Shown: piece after piece, positions 53,401 to 60,940 of the stretch
How the letters are laid out: every line of letters starts with the position of its first letter
Position numbering within the stretch: position 1 is the stretch's first letter
Assembly: GCA_017991835.1 (NCBI GenBank)
Contig: JAGOPY010000014.1
Coordinates: 1 to 64,000 of the forward strand
Length of the DNA: 64,000 nucleotides
Direction: 5' to 3'
Origin: Bacteroidales bacterium
Lineage (GTDB): Bacteria; Bacteroidota; Bacteroidia; Bacteroidales; JAGOPY01
Notes under the pieces: generated by a model
The model's database searches: none
Seen by the model: the letters and a program-made list of their open reading frames with translations, nothing else
Told to the model about the DNA's origin: nothing
Position numbers and translations under genes: made by a program

Positions 53401-54595
53401 TTATGCGATCTTCTCTCCGACTGAATATAACTGCCAGATTCTCGAAAAAATAATCAAGCCGGCCCGCCCGGTTTTTGATACATGGTGGAGTAAGATCGAA
53501 ACCTCAAAACAAATAGAAAATAATCGCACTTCAATAAGAGCTTATATTCTGTCACTTAAGCCTGCTTCTCTGACTATGATTGGATTAATGACTGATGGGG
53601 GGCAGGGGTTAGCGACAGGTAACAATGGAAGATTTGTCGGTTATTCTTCCAGATCACGCTTTGCTGAAAAATGCAGGGAGACCAGAGTTAAAAAGCTATG
53701 GGAAGCTATAACGGAACATCCAAAAATTAAACAGGAGTTTAAACTCTTTTCTGGGTGTAAAAGCCTTGAGGATGTGAATATTGTATTGGGAAAATTAGAA
53801 GAAACCCAGATCTGGGAACTCTTTGACGAAATAAAGGAAAAATTTGGACTCAGGATATTTGGAAAAGGATTTATGTATCGGATCATTCCTGACCACATGA
53901 TTTTTGATGTATCAACCATTACAGAGAAACAAAAACTAAGCGGTATCAGAGGAAAGAAAACTTTTGTCCCTTATGACAAAGGAGATAAAGAAGGCAACCG
54001 TTGGTTTTCCGAAACACCTTATTTGGTTGATTGGAGCGAAACTTCTGTCTCATTTTTAAATTCAGATTCGTCAGCCAGGTGGCAAGGATATCAATTCTTC
54101 TTTAGAAATGGATTTTGTTGGAGTGACGTATTAGACCCAAGCAATCCATACATTAAATGCCGGTTGAAAGGAAATACAGTCAATGATGTAAAGTCAATGT
54201 CGTTATACGATGAATCAGGCTTAGGTGATAAGTATCTGGTATTCAGCATTAATAGCAGGTTGTTTAATAGAGTTTTACGGGAATTTTTCAATGGAACCGT
54301 TGCTATCCAGATAAATGACATTCGCAAACTTCCAATTAAAATTCCTTCAGAATTAGAGCTCAATTCTTTCAACCAAAAGTTTGACGAATGTTTAGCCATC
54401 AAGAAAGCTTACTTTGCCGGTGAGATAGACCGGTTAGCGATGAATGCCCGTCTAAAACCTATTGAAGCGGAAATAGACGAAATGGTAAACCGGTTCTATG
54501 GCATTGAGGCGATGGAGGAAGTGGAAGCAGAAGAAGTAGAGGCGAAAGAAGAGGAATTGAATGTTGAGTTAAATGAGGAGGCGGAAACAGAATAA
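50444..54595 (+). CDS. Giant adenine-specific DNA methyltransferase (type IIG/Eco57I-like)
   Basis: The 1383-residue protein has a long N-terminal region (about 1-420) with no motif I can name. The amino-methyltransferase core follows: NTGAFYTPRPVVSYMC, motif I TVLDPACGSGAFPMGM (Asp479 near its centre) and catalytic motif IV IVIGNPPYVN (Asn741). The remaining 600 residues should hold target-recognition domains; the tail is very acidic (EVEAEEVEAKEEELN). N6-adenine methylation is expected. A nuclease module is not obvious, so cleavage may depend on the PLD-helicase encoded upstream. Gene order and tight spacing support a shared restriction or defence complex. Confidence 0.88.
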   Translation: MNLELFNTANLFDASTQLFQQLGIKLNSNTAEALPARDLLKDFYKDNDTFNAIRAAYFIGLIDDSVFRATGMFDMNYSVGQALDQADRRYEGLMLFALELAKQPTRTEISDITRAFNRISQKMPVALVFKYTIENETVISIAISERFKYLQNWRQGEKVGKVSVLKDIYIQNTHRGHSDILKQLILPTEGSAAVKSFNQLYYFWLSVFSISVLNKKFFEEIITWYNTAVVDIKIPGQNPGSEKHKDFTIRLIARLLFIWFLKELKVVKDELLIPEFNNGEENTLIKPRSIGTGYYKYILQNLFFSALNCEKDDRDFNFFDVYADNFSDSKAIKEAISFSPYLNGGLFDIHSNDWCESEKGGTHRVKGDFSVPDHLFLDEDKGLNSILSRYKFTIAENTPLEEEIAVDPEMLGRIFENLLAEQSEDTKEAARKNTGAFYTPRPVVSYMCRSTLLKHLDIEVKPENSKIIIKKLLETTVLDPACGSGAFPMGMLEEMMHVLDIIDPNGNVWVSEMLTSKDENYKEHISEMYADGQIRYVKKLGLLRNCLFGVDLQEYAIELTKLRCWLALIVEQRVDFSKDNYNLKPLPNLDFKFYKKNSLFRFFKDENLNDLLDQFDKDNLLKELINLENQYFIAKSDRHGTKEEIKEKIIKLLAKVVESHSSKITIELNSTRTGINQHVSNRASDKEISKLRKKEKSLADKLADILKLKEAIKDYFIERVVFPGIFNKEQKNRGFDIVIGNPPYVNTKLINSMGISKKLEEEYGFCDDLYNHFTIRGLELVKSGGLLCYITSDTFLTLQTKRNMRMQFLGISENNSSKEGQTEMFGMQLKEHVPPSNSDLFGKKEVVQTLLIPVKKEMEINQYLPECKVLEIINTPKAFSAFVNTAVFTLKRERSLEKSELVYIDIRRPNAASLNLSDEEWEQIRTSKENLAGWERVLDRTFSALNLETPKWIVSHTCDGDKVWKDENSGLLKFKISYESYRKAINYAIFSPTEYNCQILEKIIKPARPVFDTWWSKIETSKQIENNRTSIRAYILSLKPASLTMIGLMTDGGQGLATGNNGRFVGYSSRSRFAEKCRETRVKKLWEAITEHPKIKQEFKLFSGCKSLEDVNIVLGKLEETQIWELFDEIKEKFGLRIFGKGFMYRIIPDHMIFDVSTITEKQKLSGIRGKKTFVPYDKGDKEGNRWFSETPYLVDWSETSVSFLNSDSSARWQGYQFFFRNGFCWSDVLDPSNPYIKCRLKGNTVNDVKSMSLYDESGLGDKYLVFSINSRLFNRVLREFFNGTVAIQINDIRKLPIKIPSELELNSFNQKFDECLAIKKAYFAGEIDRLAMNARLKPIEAEIDEMVNRFYGIEAMEEVEAEEVEAKEEELNVELNEEAETE

Positions 54596-54617
54596 TGAAA
54601 AGATCAATGGATAACGC

Positions 54618-55211
54618 ATGACAGCAGACGGAAACATAGAGATCATGATTGCTTCAACGGTTTATGGTTTTGAAGACCAGTTGAAATGGACCTGCGCTTT
54701 GTTTGAAGAATTGGAATACCGGCCTGTCAATTCACACTACAAGACAATGCCTGTCAATCCTGCAAAATCGAATAAAGAAAACTGCCTTGATGCAGTCAGA
54801 AATGCTGATTGTGTATTTGGAATTATCCGTCCTTTTTATGGTTCCGGTAAGATAGGAGGAACCTCCATCACGCATGAGGAGATGAAACTGGCTATAGAAA
54901 TCAAAAAACCTCATTGGTTTGTGGTTCATCGCGATGTCCGTGTTGCAAGAGAGTTGCTCAAACAGTTTATGTATAACAAAGCCGGAGGTCCAAAAAAGGA
55001 CTTTAAGTTTAAACCGTTAAAAATATTTGACGATATCCGTCTGATCGATTTATACAATGATACCATCCAGAATGGTGTTCCTCCTGAACAGAGAATTGGT
55101 CATTGGACCGATGAATATCTTGAGTTTGATGATATCAAGAAGATCATCAAAACTCAGTTCTCTGATAAGTTACGGGTTATGGATATTATCGACAAAATGA
55201 AACAATTATGA
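54618..55211 (+). CDS. DUF4062-like protein
   Basis: The 197-residue soluble protein begins IEIMIASTVYGFEDQLKWTC and contains NADCVFGIIRPFYGSG, ITHEEMKLAIEIKKPHWFVV and HRDVRVARELL. This is the DUF4062 pattern, a Rossmann-like fold related to TIR or nucleoside-deoxyribosyltransferase-like domains that sense or process nucleotides in some defence proteins. Catalysis is not proven. It begins 22 bp after the methyltransferase and overlaps the next gene by 4 bp (ATGA), so coupling with the AlbA_2 protein is likely. The role as a signal sensor or effector is inference. Confidence 0.65.
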   Translation: MTADGNIEIMIASTVYGFEDQLKWTCALFEELEYRPVNSHYKTMPVNPAKSNKENCLDAVRNADCVFGIIRPFYGSGKIGGTSITHEEMKLAIEIKKPHWFVVHRDVRVARELLKQFMYNKAGGPKKDFKFKPLKIFDDIRLIDLYNDTIQNGVPPEQRIGHWTDEYLEFDDIKKIIKTQFSDKLRVMDIIDKMKQL

Positions 55212-56695
55212 AAATAGCGAATCAATATATTGCGTCAGCTCTCGAGAAAGGCGAATCAGTTCAATTGGATTTTGTACCTCAGGTTGATGAAATCCAGATC
55301 GGTCGTATCATTTGCGGCTTACTTAATACCAAGGGCGGGCAATTAATCATTGGCATTGACGAACAAAAAAACATTTTGGGTGTCAAAAATGCACAATCTG
55401 AATTAAAGAAACTAAAATCTTTGCTTTTTACGGAACTATTGCCAGAGCCTGCAGTGTCGTTAAATCTGGAAAAAGTCGGAAATAAGAATCTGATTGCTAT
55501 CAGTGTTTGGGAAGGGATTCATCCGCCTTATATTTTCAAAGGGAATATTTATTTTCGGGAAGGCCCGGCAACAGTCAGGGCCACTTCCCGGCAATTAGCG
55601 GATCTTATCCATGGAAAAGATACAAGGTACACGCATTGGGAATTGCGTCCTTTGTTGGAAGCATCAATGGATGATCTTGATCTTTCAGATGTCAAAAGTT
55701 GCGTTAAGGATATTAAAGAGTCAGGTCAAATTGTGGATTTATCTGATGATCCTCTTGCTTTTCTGGCCAAATATAATCTTTATAAGAATGGTGATTTAAC
55801 CCATGCTGCTATTCTGTTGTTTGGAAAAGAGCCTGTTAAATTCTTTCCGCAAATTCGTGTAAGGTTGTCAGTTTTTAAAACTGACAAGGCAGGAGATCAG
55901 ATTCTTTATGACAGATACTTCGAAAAGAACTTATTCAGAAATGTGTCTGATATTACTGATTTTTTTGATCTTGCCTACGGTATAAGCAGTTCCTTCAGTT
56001 CTGACGCCTGGCAAAGAGCAGATAAATTGCGCTATCCTCGCCAGGCTATTCGGGAAGCAATCATTAATGCCTTTATTCACAGGGACTATTCATTTTATTC
56101 CGGTCTGGTATTTATTAATATTTTCCCTGATAAATTGACAATAAGTAACAATGGCAGCCTTCCTGAGGGTTGGTCTGTTGAGACGCTTCTTTCCGAGCAC
56201 ACTTCCATCCCTTTTAATCCTAAAATTGCTCATATCTTTTACTTAAGGCAATGGATCGAGCTGATTGGCAGGGGACCTGAAAAGATGATCAAAGATTGCT
56301 ATAATGCTGGTATTGCAAAACCTTTTTGGAGGACTGATGCGAAGACTATTCAAGTTACTTTTCCAGGATTGAGAGTTCCTTTTAATGCCACTGAGGGAAT
56401 AAGTGAGGGAATAAGTGAGGGATTAAATGATCTTTTACATAAGGCTATTACTGAGGGAATAACTGAGGGAATAACTGAGGGATTAAAAGATGTTTATTTA
56501 AAAGTTATTGAGATGTTAATAAAGAAAGGTAATCTAAAGGTTGCTCAGATTGCTGATGAACTTGGAAGACCCGTGAAAACAGTTGAAAGATATGTTGCTT
56601 TTCTAAAGGAAATAGGAGCAGTTGAATATGAAGGTTCAAAAAAAGCCGGTGGGTACAAAGTTTCTGATTATCTAATAAGAAAGGGTAGTAAATAA
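55208..56695 (+). CDS. AlbA_2/Schlafen-type putative ATP-binding protein with HATPase-like and winged-helix domains
   Basis: The 495-residue protein has an N-terminal AlbA_2 domain (about 10-135: ESVQLDFVPQVDEIQIGRII, GGQLIIGIDEQ, YFREGPATVRATS). An HATPase_c_4-like domain follows at about 270-390 (AIREAIINAFIHRDYSFYSG, ISNNGSLPEG, IGRGPEKMI). A repeat stretch EGISEGISEGL and EGITEGITEGL spans about 395-425, and a C-terminal winged helix lies at about 440-495 (AQIADELGRPVKTVERYV). Such proteins are common in defence islands and as putative regulators. It overlaps the DUF4062 gene by 4 bp. The repeats allow in-frame length variation. Confidence 0.8.
   Translation: MKIANQYIASALEKGESVQLDFVPQVDEIQIGRIICGLLNTKGGQLIIGIDEQKNILGVKNAQSELKKLKSLLFTELLPEPAVSLNLEKVGNKNLIAISVWEGIHPPYIFKGNIYFREGPATVRATSRQLADLIHGKDTRYTHWELRPLLEASMDDLDLSDVKSCVKDIKESGQIVDLSDDPLAFLAKYNLYKNGDLTHAAILLFGKEPVKFFPQIRVRLSVFKTDKAGDQILYDRYFEKNLFRNVSDITDFFDLAYGISSSFSSDAWQRADKLRYPRQAIREAIINAFIHRDYSFYSGLVFINIFPDKLTISNNGSLPEGWSVETLLSEHTSIPFNPKIAHIFYLRQWIELIGRGPEKMIKDCYNAGIAKPFWRTDAKTIQVTFPGLRVPFNATEGISEGISEGLNDLLHKAITEGITEGITEGLKDVYLKVIEMLIKKGNLKVAQIADELGRPVKTVERYVAFLKEIGAVEYEGSKKAGGYKVSDYLIRKGSK
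56391..56488 (+). repeat. Duplicated block of 12-bp tandem repeats inside the AlbA_2 gene
   Basis: Two blocks 60 bp apart (from 56391 and 56451) each contain three 12-bp units, TGAGGGAATAAG in the first and TGAGGGAATAAC in the second, encoding EGIS/EGIT. Changes in unit number would keep the reading frame and alter the linker between the ATPase-like and winged-helix domains. Confidence 0.85.
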
Positions 56696-56739
56696 AAAAG
56701 TCGGGAACCTACTTAGTCAAAAATCCACACCTTTGCAAA

Positions 56740-57630
56740 ATGATTGAATCAACTTTAATAACTCCCTGGGCCCTCGCCTCCCTCTCCGTTTCCAACCTGC
56801 GCGCCATCGCGGACCACACCTCCGAGCTAGTCTCCCAGGTCATGATGGGCACCCCGCTGAAAATACTTGATTTTAAGGATAAATTCTACCAGGTCCAAAC
56901 GCCGGAAGGCTACACCGGCTGGCTCGACGCTAAAGGACTGGTGCTACAGACGGAAGAGGAACATGAAGCCTGGAAAAAGTCAAATCGCTGTTTTTACAAC
57001 CGCATTTCCGGCCTGGCATTCAGCTCTCCCGGCCCTGATATTGGTAATGAAATTGTTACTGATATTGTTTTAGGTGATCTGTTTGAAGTCCTGGAAGATA
57101 GTATTGGTTTTTTGAGGATAAAGCTGCCTGATGGTCGTGAAGGCTTCGTTCTGAAGTCGGAATGTATTTCGTTTGAAGAATGGATATCACTGAAACCGGA
57201 TGCTGAGCCGGTCATAGCCATAGCGAAACGGATGATGGGATTCCCCTACCTCTGGGGCGGAGCTTCCACCAAGGCAGTCGATTGCTCCGGCTTTACCAAG
57301 CTGATGTTCTACACCCGGGGCATCATCCTGGCACGCGACGCCTCGCAGCAGGCAAAATACGGCGAACCGGTCGATATCGGCCGGCTGGAAAACCTCGAAT
57401 CAGGCGACCTGCTGTTCTTCGGCAGCTCGGCGGAACGTCCCGGACACGTAGGCATACACCTCGGCAACGGCGACTTCATCCACTCCTCCGGGCGCGTCCA
57501 CATCAGCAGCATCATCGCCGGTGATCCGAAACACGACCCGAACCGGAACTTTGTGGCTGCACGCCGGATTTTGACGGAACTGGATTCAGAAGGGATTACA
57601 AAGGCAAGGAGCCACCCATGGTACATTTAA
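56740..57630 (+). CDS. NlpC/P60 cell-wall peptidase with SH3-like domains
   Basis: The 296-residue protein has two SH3b-like regions (about 15-75 with YTGWLDAKGLVL, and about 90-145). An NlpC/P60 domain at about 160-290 has catalytic Cys182 (KAVDCSGFTKLMF), His236 (RPGHVGIHLGNG) and the nearby His248 (DFIHSSGRVHIS). This resembles dipeptidyl-peptidase VI-type enzymes that cleave gamma-D-glutamyl-diamino-acid bonds in murein peptides. No signal peptide is seen, consistent with cytosolic recycling roles in some relatives. It starts 44 bp after the AT-rich island and is much more GC-rich, marking the island's right edge. Confidence 0.88.
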   Translation: MIESTLITPWALASLSVSNLRAIADHTSELVSQVMMGTPLKILDFKDKFYQVQTPEGYTGWLDAKGLVLQTEEEHEAWKKSNRCFYNRISGLAFSSPGPDIGNEIVTDIVLGDLFEVLEDSIGFLRIKLPDGREGFVLKSECISFEEWISLKPDAEPVIAIAKRMMGFPYLWGGASTKAVDCSGFTKLMFYTRGIILARDASQQAKYGEPVDIGRLENLESGDLLFFGSSAERPGHVGIHLGNGDFIHSSGRVHISSIIAGDPKHDPNRNFVAARRILTELDSEGITKARSHPWYI

Positions 57631-57828
57631 AAATTAAAAATTTAAAGTGCAAAATATAAAATTGAGCCTGATCTCATTCGCGTTCATTCGTCATAATTCG
57701 TGTCATCAGCGTTCCCTAAATAGAACACGAATAAACACAAATACAACAAATCTACACGAATCAGATTCTAAATAAATCTTAGATATATGGAATAGCAAAC
57801 AGTTAATTGTAAACCCTAAATACTCCTG

Positions 57829-59724
57829 ATGTCATTCATATCCAAAGCCTGCCAGTTCAACATTAATCAGTTGCTTATCGTGCTGATAATACTGATTTTC
57901 TTAATCCTGACAGCCTGTGAAACAAACCAAAGAGGAAAACAGGGGCCGGTTTCTGGCGAAAAATCTGGCCAGGAAGCAGAAACTGAGGAGTCCGATGATT
58001 CCTCCCCGGTCTATGCCCTGCTGGTCATCCCCGAAAATCCCTCCCCCGGCCAGCCTTTCCGCATCGTGGCCACCGGCGGTAAAAATCTGCGCAAAGCAAA
58101 GATCAGCGTGCACGGCCCGGCCGGCGAAACGGAAGCAGGTAACAGCAAATTCGGCAACGAGCTGCCTTACTGGCGCGTGGATTACTTTGCAGGAAGCCCC
58201 GAAGGAAAATACACTGTGGTCATGAAGGTGAAAAACAGCGAAGCAATCACCCTGGAGTTCGAAATAGCCGCACCAAAGCCCGTTGCCCGCCAAGGCACCG
58301 TGTGGACGACACGCCGGGGATGGGACAGCGCCATGGAAACCCTCTATTCGGCATGGATCAACGCCCTGTTCCAGGGATGCGACGAACAATCCTCCTGGCC
58401 GTCGCTGCACGAAGTGACCCAGGACCCTGCCAGGAACTTTCTCCATAACTACCTCGGCCTTGCCGAAGACGACCCCGGCAGTAAAAGTAAAGTGATCATG
58501 GAACCCGACTGCGCCGACAATCCCTTCTTCCTGCGGGCCTATTTTGCCTGGAAGCTGGGCATGCCGTTCGGCTACCACGTATGCGACAGGGGCTGGCTCG
58601 GGAAAAGCCCATCCACCGGCGCCTGGGTCACCAACTCATCCTCCTCCTCCCGGAGCGACCCCGTGCAGGCCTTCAATGCCTTTGCCCGGCGGATCATGGA
58701 CGGCGTCCACTCCGGCACCGCACGCACAGCCCTCGACAACGAAAATGCCGATTATTACCCCGTGCCGCTGACCCGGCAAGCGCTCCGGCCCGGCACGGTC
58801 TTCGCCGATCCGTACGGCCATACGCTGACTATCGTGAGCTGGCTGCCGCAGACAAAAGACGCGCCCGGCCTGCTGCTGGCCGTCGATGCCCAACCCGACA
58901 ACACCATTGCCATCAAACGCTTCTGGAAAGGGAACTTTCTTTTCAATACCGCCGATGTGATCGGGGAACCCGGGTTCAAAGCTTTCCGGCCAATTTCGTT
59001 CGAAAACGGAAAACCGGCACTGGTAACTAACGATGCGCTGACTGCTGCTTCCGGGTTTGTCCCCTACTCGCCCGATCAGCGCCGGATGAACCGCGACGAC
59101 TTTTACCTGGCCATGGAACGGCTCATCAATCCCGAGCCGCTCGATCCCGAAGTGGCGCTGGAAGACCTGGTGAAAGCGCTGCATGAGCAACTGCTGGTGC
59201 GGGTGAAATCGGTCGCCAACGGCGAAACGTATATGAAAGCGCACCCCGGGACAGTTATCTCCATGCCTTCAAGCGCTAACGGCGTCTTCCTGGCGGGCGG
59301 CCCCTGGGAAGACTACTCCACGCCGAACCGCGATCTCCGGTTGCTGATCGCTATGGATGCCGTGCTGGGATTCCCTGACAGGGTGGCCGCTTTCCCGCAG
59401 GACTTCAAGATCTCCGGGCGGAAAACAGCCGAAGAGACCCGGCAGAGCCTCCGGTCGCTGCTGGAGAAAAAAGTGGCCGGGCTGACCGTCGGCTATACCC
59501 GCTCGGATGGCTCCCTGCAGGAACTCACCGTGGCGGAGATCCTGCTGCGGAAAGACGCGTTTGAGATGGCCTACAACCCCAACGATTGCCCCGAGATCCG
59601 CTGGGGAGCACCGGAGAACAGCGACGAGAGGTCGACCTGCCGCCGTACCGCCCCTCCCTACCAGCGAAAAACAATGGAATCGGTCAGGAAGTGGTTTCAG
59701 CAGCGGCTGCACCCGCCGACGTAA
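57829..59724 (+). CDS. Large lipoprotein of unknown function with possible Cys-His-Asp site
   Basis: The 631-residue protein has a lipoprotein signal (LIILIFLILTAC, about residues 18-29), an acidic linker and an Ig-like N-terminal domain (about 50-150). A central alpha/beta region holds Cys228 (PDCADNPFFLRAYFAWKLG), His331 (PYGHTLTIVSW) and Asp353 (LAVDAQPDN). That order resembles transglutaminase- or NlpC-like cysteine hydrolases, but no family could be confirmed. It follows the NlpC/P60 gene by 198 bp on the same strand, so a link to cell-wall work is possible but unproven. The stretch 57631-57828 holds short AT-rich repeats only. Confidence 0.65.
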   Translation: MSFISKACQFNINQLLIVLIILIFLILTACETNQRGKQGPVSGEKSGQEAETEESDDSSPVYALLVIPENPSPGQPFRIVATGGKNLRKAKISVHGPAGETEAGNSKFGNELPYWRVDYFAGSPEGKYTVVMKVKNSEAITLEFEIAAPKPVARQGTVWTTRRGWDSAMETLYSAWINALFQGCDEQSSWPSLHEVTQDPARNFLHNYLGLAEDDPGSKSKVIMEPDCADNPFFLRAYFAWKLGMPFGYHVCDRGWLGKSPSTGAWVTNSSSSSRSDPVQAFNAFARRIMDGVHSGTARTALDNENADYYPVPLTRQALRPGTVFADPYGHTLTIVSWLPQTKDAPGLLLAVDAQPDNTIAIKRFWKGNFLFNTADVIGEPGFKAFRPISFENGKPALVTNDALTAASGFVPYSPDQRRMNRDDFYLAMERLINPEPLDPEVALEDLVKALHEQLLVRVKSVANGETYMKAHPGTVISMPSSANGVFLAGGPWEDYSTPNRDLRLLIAMDAVLGFPDRVAAFPQDFKISGRKTAEETRQSLRSLLEKKVAGLTVGYTRSDGSLQELTVAEILLRKDAFEMAYNPNDCPEIRWGAPENSDERSTCRRTAPPYQRKTMESVRKWFQQRLHPPT

Positions 59725-59837
59725 AATTCCAAATTCCAGGCACCATCCCGAGTACTCGGGACCAAACAAATTCCAAATCTCAAAAAAAAAAAAGATCTCA
59801 AATCGAAAATCGAACATCGTTTTACTTTTTTATTTTA

Positions 59838-59854
59838 TCTTTGCATCTCAAAGT
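59838..59854 (+). promoter_or_regulatory. Candidate operator overlapping a -7 box
   Basis: TCTTTG-N5-CAAAGT forms a palindrome whose left half coincides with a TATCTTTG -7 box (59836-59843), 9 bp before ATG 59864. The same CTTTG-N5-CAAAG layout, plus the following CTTTCAAAA, recurs before creD. Both sites lie around the winged-helix gene, so autogenous control is likely. Confidence 0.5.
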
Positions 59855-59863
59855 ACTTTCAAA

Positions 59864-60520
59864 ATGAAAAACAATTCAACAAATCCCGGCGACGATCTCC
59901 AGGCGATCCGGGACATCATGGAACGGTCGTCCCGGTTCTTATCGCTGAGCGGGTTATCCGGCATCTTTGCCGGCGTCTGCGCACTGGCCGGGGCAGCAAT
60001 TGCCTGGTTCTTCATCCTGGACTCCGGAAACATCCGTTACGATGAATACTGGCACGGCGCAGGTGAAGCATCTTCATCTTCCCTGCGGTTCTACCTTGTT
60101 CTTGATGCTTTGCTGGTCCTGGCAGCAGCACTGCTGGGAGCAGTTTACTTTTCCCGGAGAAAGGCCATGAAAGCAGGAAACAGCCTTTGGACCATTTCCA
60201 CTAAAAGGCTGATCCTCCATCTGACGATCCCGCTTTTCACCGGCGGAATCTTCATACTGATCCTGGCTTACCGTGGCAACATCGAACTGGTGGTGCCGGC
60301 CATGCTGATTTTCTACGGGCTGGCGCTGGTCAATGCCGGGAAATTCACCTTCGGCGAGATCCATTACCTGGGACTTACACAGATCGGGCTCGGCATCCTG
60401 GCCGCCATCTTCACCGCCTACGGGCTTATTTTTTGGACAGCCGGTTTTGGCCTGATGCACATCATTTACGGCGCAGTGATGTATCTCAGGTATGAGCGGG
60501 TGGAGGATATAGAAACTTGA
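59864..60520 (+). CDS. Membrane protein of the HTH/CreD locus
   Basis: The 218-residue protein has an N-terminal amphipathic helix (DDLQAIRDIMERSSRFLSLS) and then about six hydrophobic segments (about 30-50, 70-92, 108-125, 140-155, 165-185 and 190-205). The function is unknown. The gene begins right after a promoter/operator-like palindrome; an upstream in-frame extension exists but overlaps the end of the lipoprotein gene in another frame. It is followed by a winged-helix regulator and CreD, and the three probably form one regulated unit. Confidence 0.75.
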   Translation: MKNNSTNPGDDLQAIRDIMERSSRFLSLSGLSGIFAGVCALAGAAIAWFFILDSGNIRYDEYWHGAGEASSSSLRFYLVLDALLVLAAALLGAVYFSRRKAMKAGNSLWTISTKRLILHLTIPLFTGGIFILILAYRGNIELVVPAMLIFYGLALVNAGKFTFGEIHYLGLTQIGLGILAAIFTAYGLIFWTAGFGLMHIIYGAVMYLRYERVEDIET

Positions 60521-60574
60521 AATTAGAAATTAGAAAATTGGAACCTGGAACCTGGAACCCGGAACCCGGAACAA
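60519..60574 (+). repeat. Heptamer array, 8 units, starting in the stop codon of the membrane protein gene
   Basis: The units are GAAATTA twice, GAAAATT, GGAACCT twice, GGAACCC twice and GGAACAA, all 7 bp and in register. The first unit starts at 60519 within the TGA stop of the upstream gene, like the octamer arrays at 24565 and 25301. Confidence 0.75.
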
Positions 60575-60590
60575 ATAAGAAATAAAACCA

Positions 60591-60887
60591 GTGAAAAATT
60601 CAATTGCGAACCTTCAGAAAGTATTTGAAAGCCGCATCAGGCTGGGAATCATGTCGGCCCTCATGGTCAACGAAACCCTGACGTTCAACGAGCTGAAGGA
60701 ACTGCTCGGCGTAACCGACGGAAACCTGGCCAGCCACCTGAAAGCCCTGGAACAACAGGAAATCATCGGTATCTCCAAACAATTCATCGGCCGCAAGCCG
60801 AACACGACCTACAAAGCCACGATGCACGGCCGTTACCTATTCCGCCAGCATCTCGCTGCTCTCGAAAAACTCATTCATAACAAATAA
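60591..60887 (+). CDS. Winged-helix transcriptional regulator (HTH_34/MarR-like)
   Basis: The 98-residue protein has the compact winged helix of the HTH_34 family: FESRIRLGIMSALMVNETLT, FNELKELLGVTDGNLASHLK for the recognition region, then ALEQQEIIGISKQFIGRKPN in the wing. It is a DNA-binding repressor or activator without a ligand domain. The start used is GTG 60591. It lies between a membrane-protein gene and creD, and two similar CTTTG-N5-CAAAG palindromes sit before those two genes, the probable targets. This three-gene arrangement appears conserved in Bacteroidota as far as I recall. Confidence 0.85.
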   Translation: MKNSIANLQKVFESRIRLGIMSALMVNETLTFNELKELLGVTDGNLASHLKALEQQEIIGISKQFIGRKPNTTYKATMHGRYLFRQHLAALEKLIHNK

Positions 60888-60903
60888 TTTTTTTTAATAA
60901 TTT

Positions 60904-60920
60904 ACTTTGTAATACAAAGT
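60904..60920 (+). promoter_or_regulatory. Candidate operator before creD
   Basis: ACTTTG-TAATA-CAAAGT is a perfect palindrome with 6-bp arms. It matches the site at 59838-59854 in half-site, 5-bp spacing and the following CTTTTCAAAA. It overlaps a weak -7-like TTACTTTG. It lies 20 bp before the creD start and 16 bp after the regulator stop. Confidence 0.55.
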
Positions 60921-60940
60921 TCTTTTCAAAACTAATAAAT

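Noticed and set aside
59747..59760. CCCGAGTACTCGGG perfect palindrome as a terminator
   Set aside because: It leaves no loop and has no T-tract directly after it; such GC palindromes are frequent in Bacteroidota intergenic DNA. No function can be supported.
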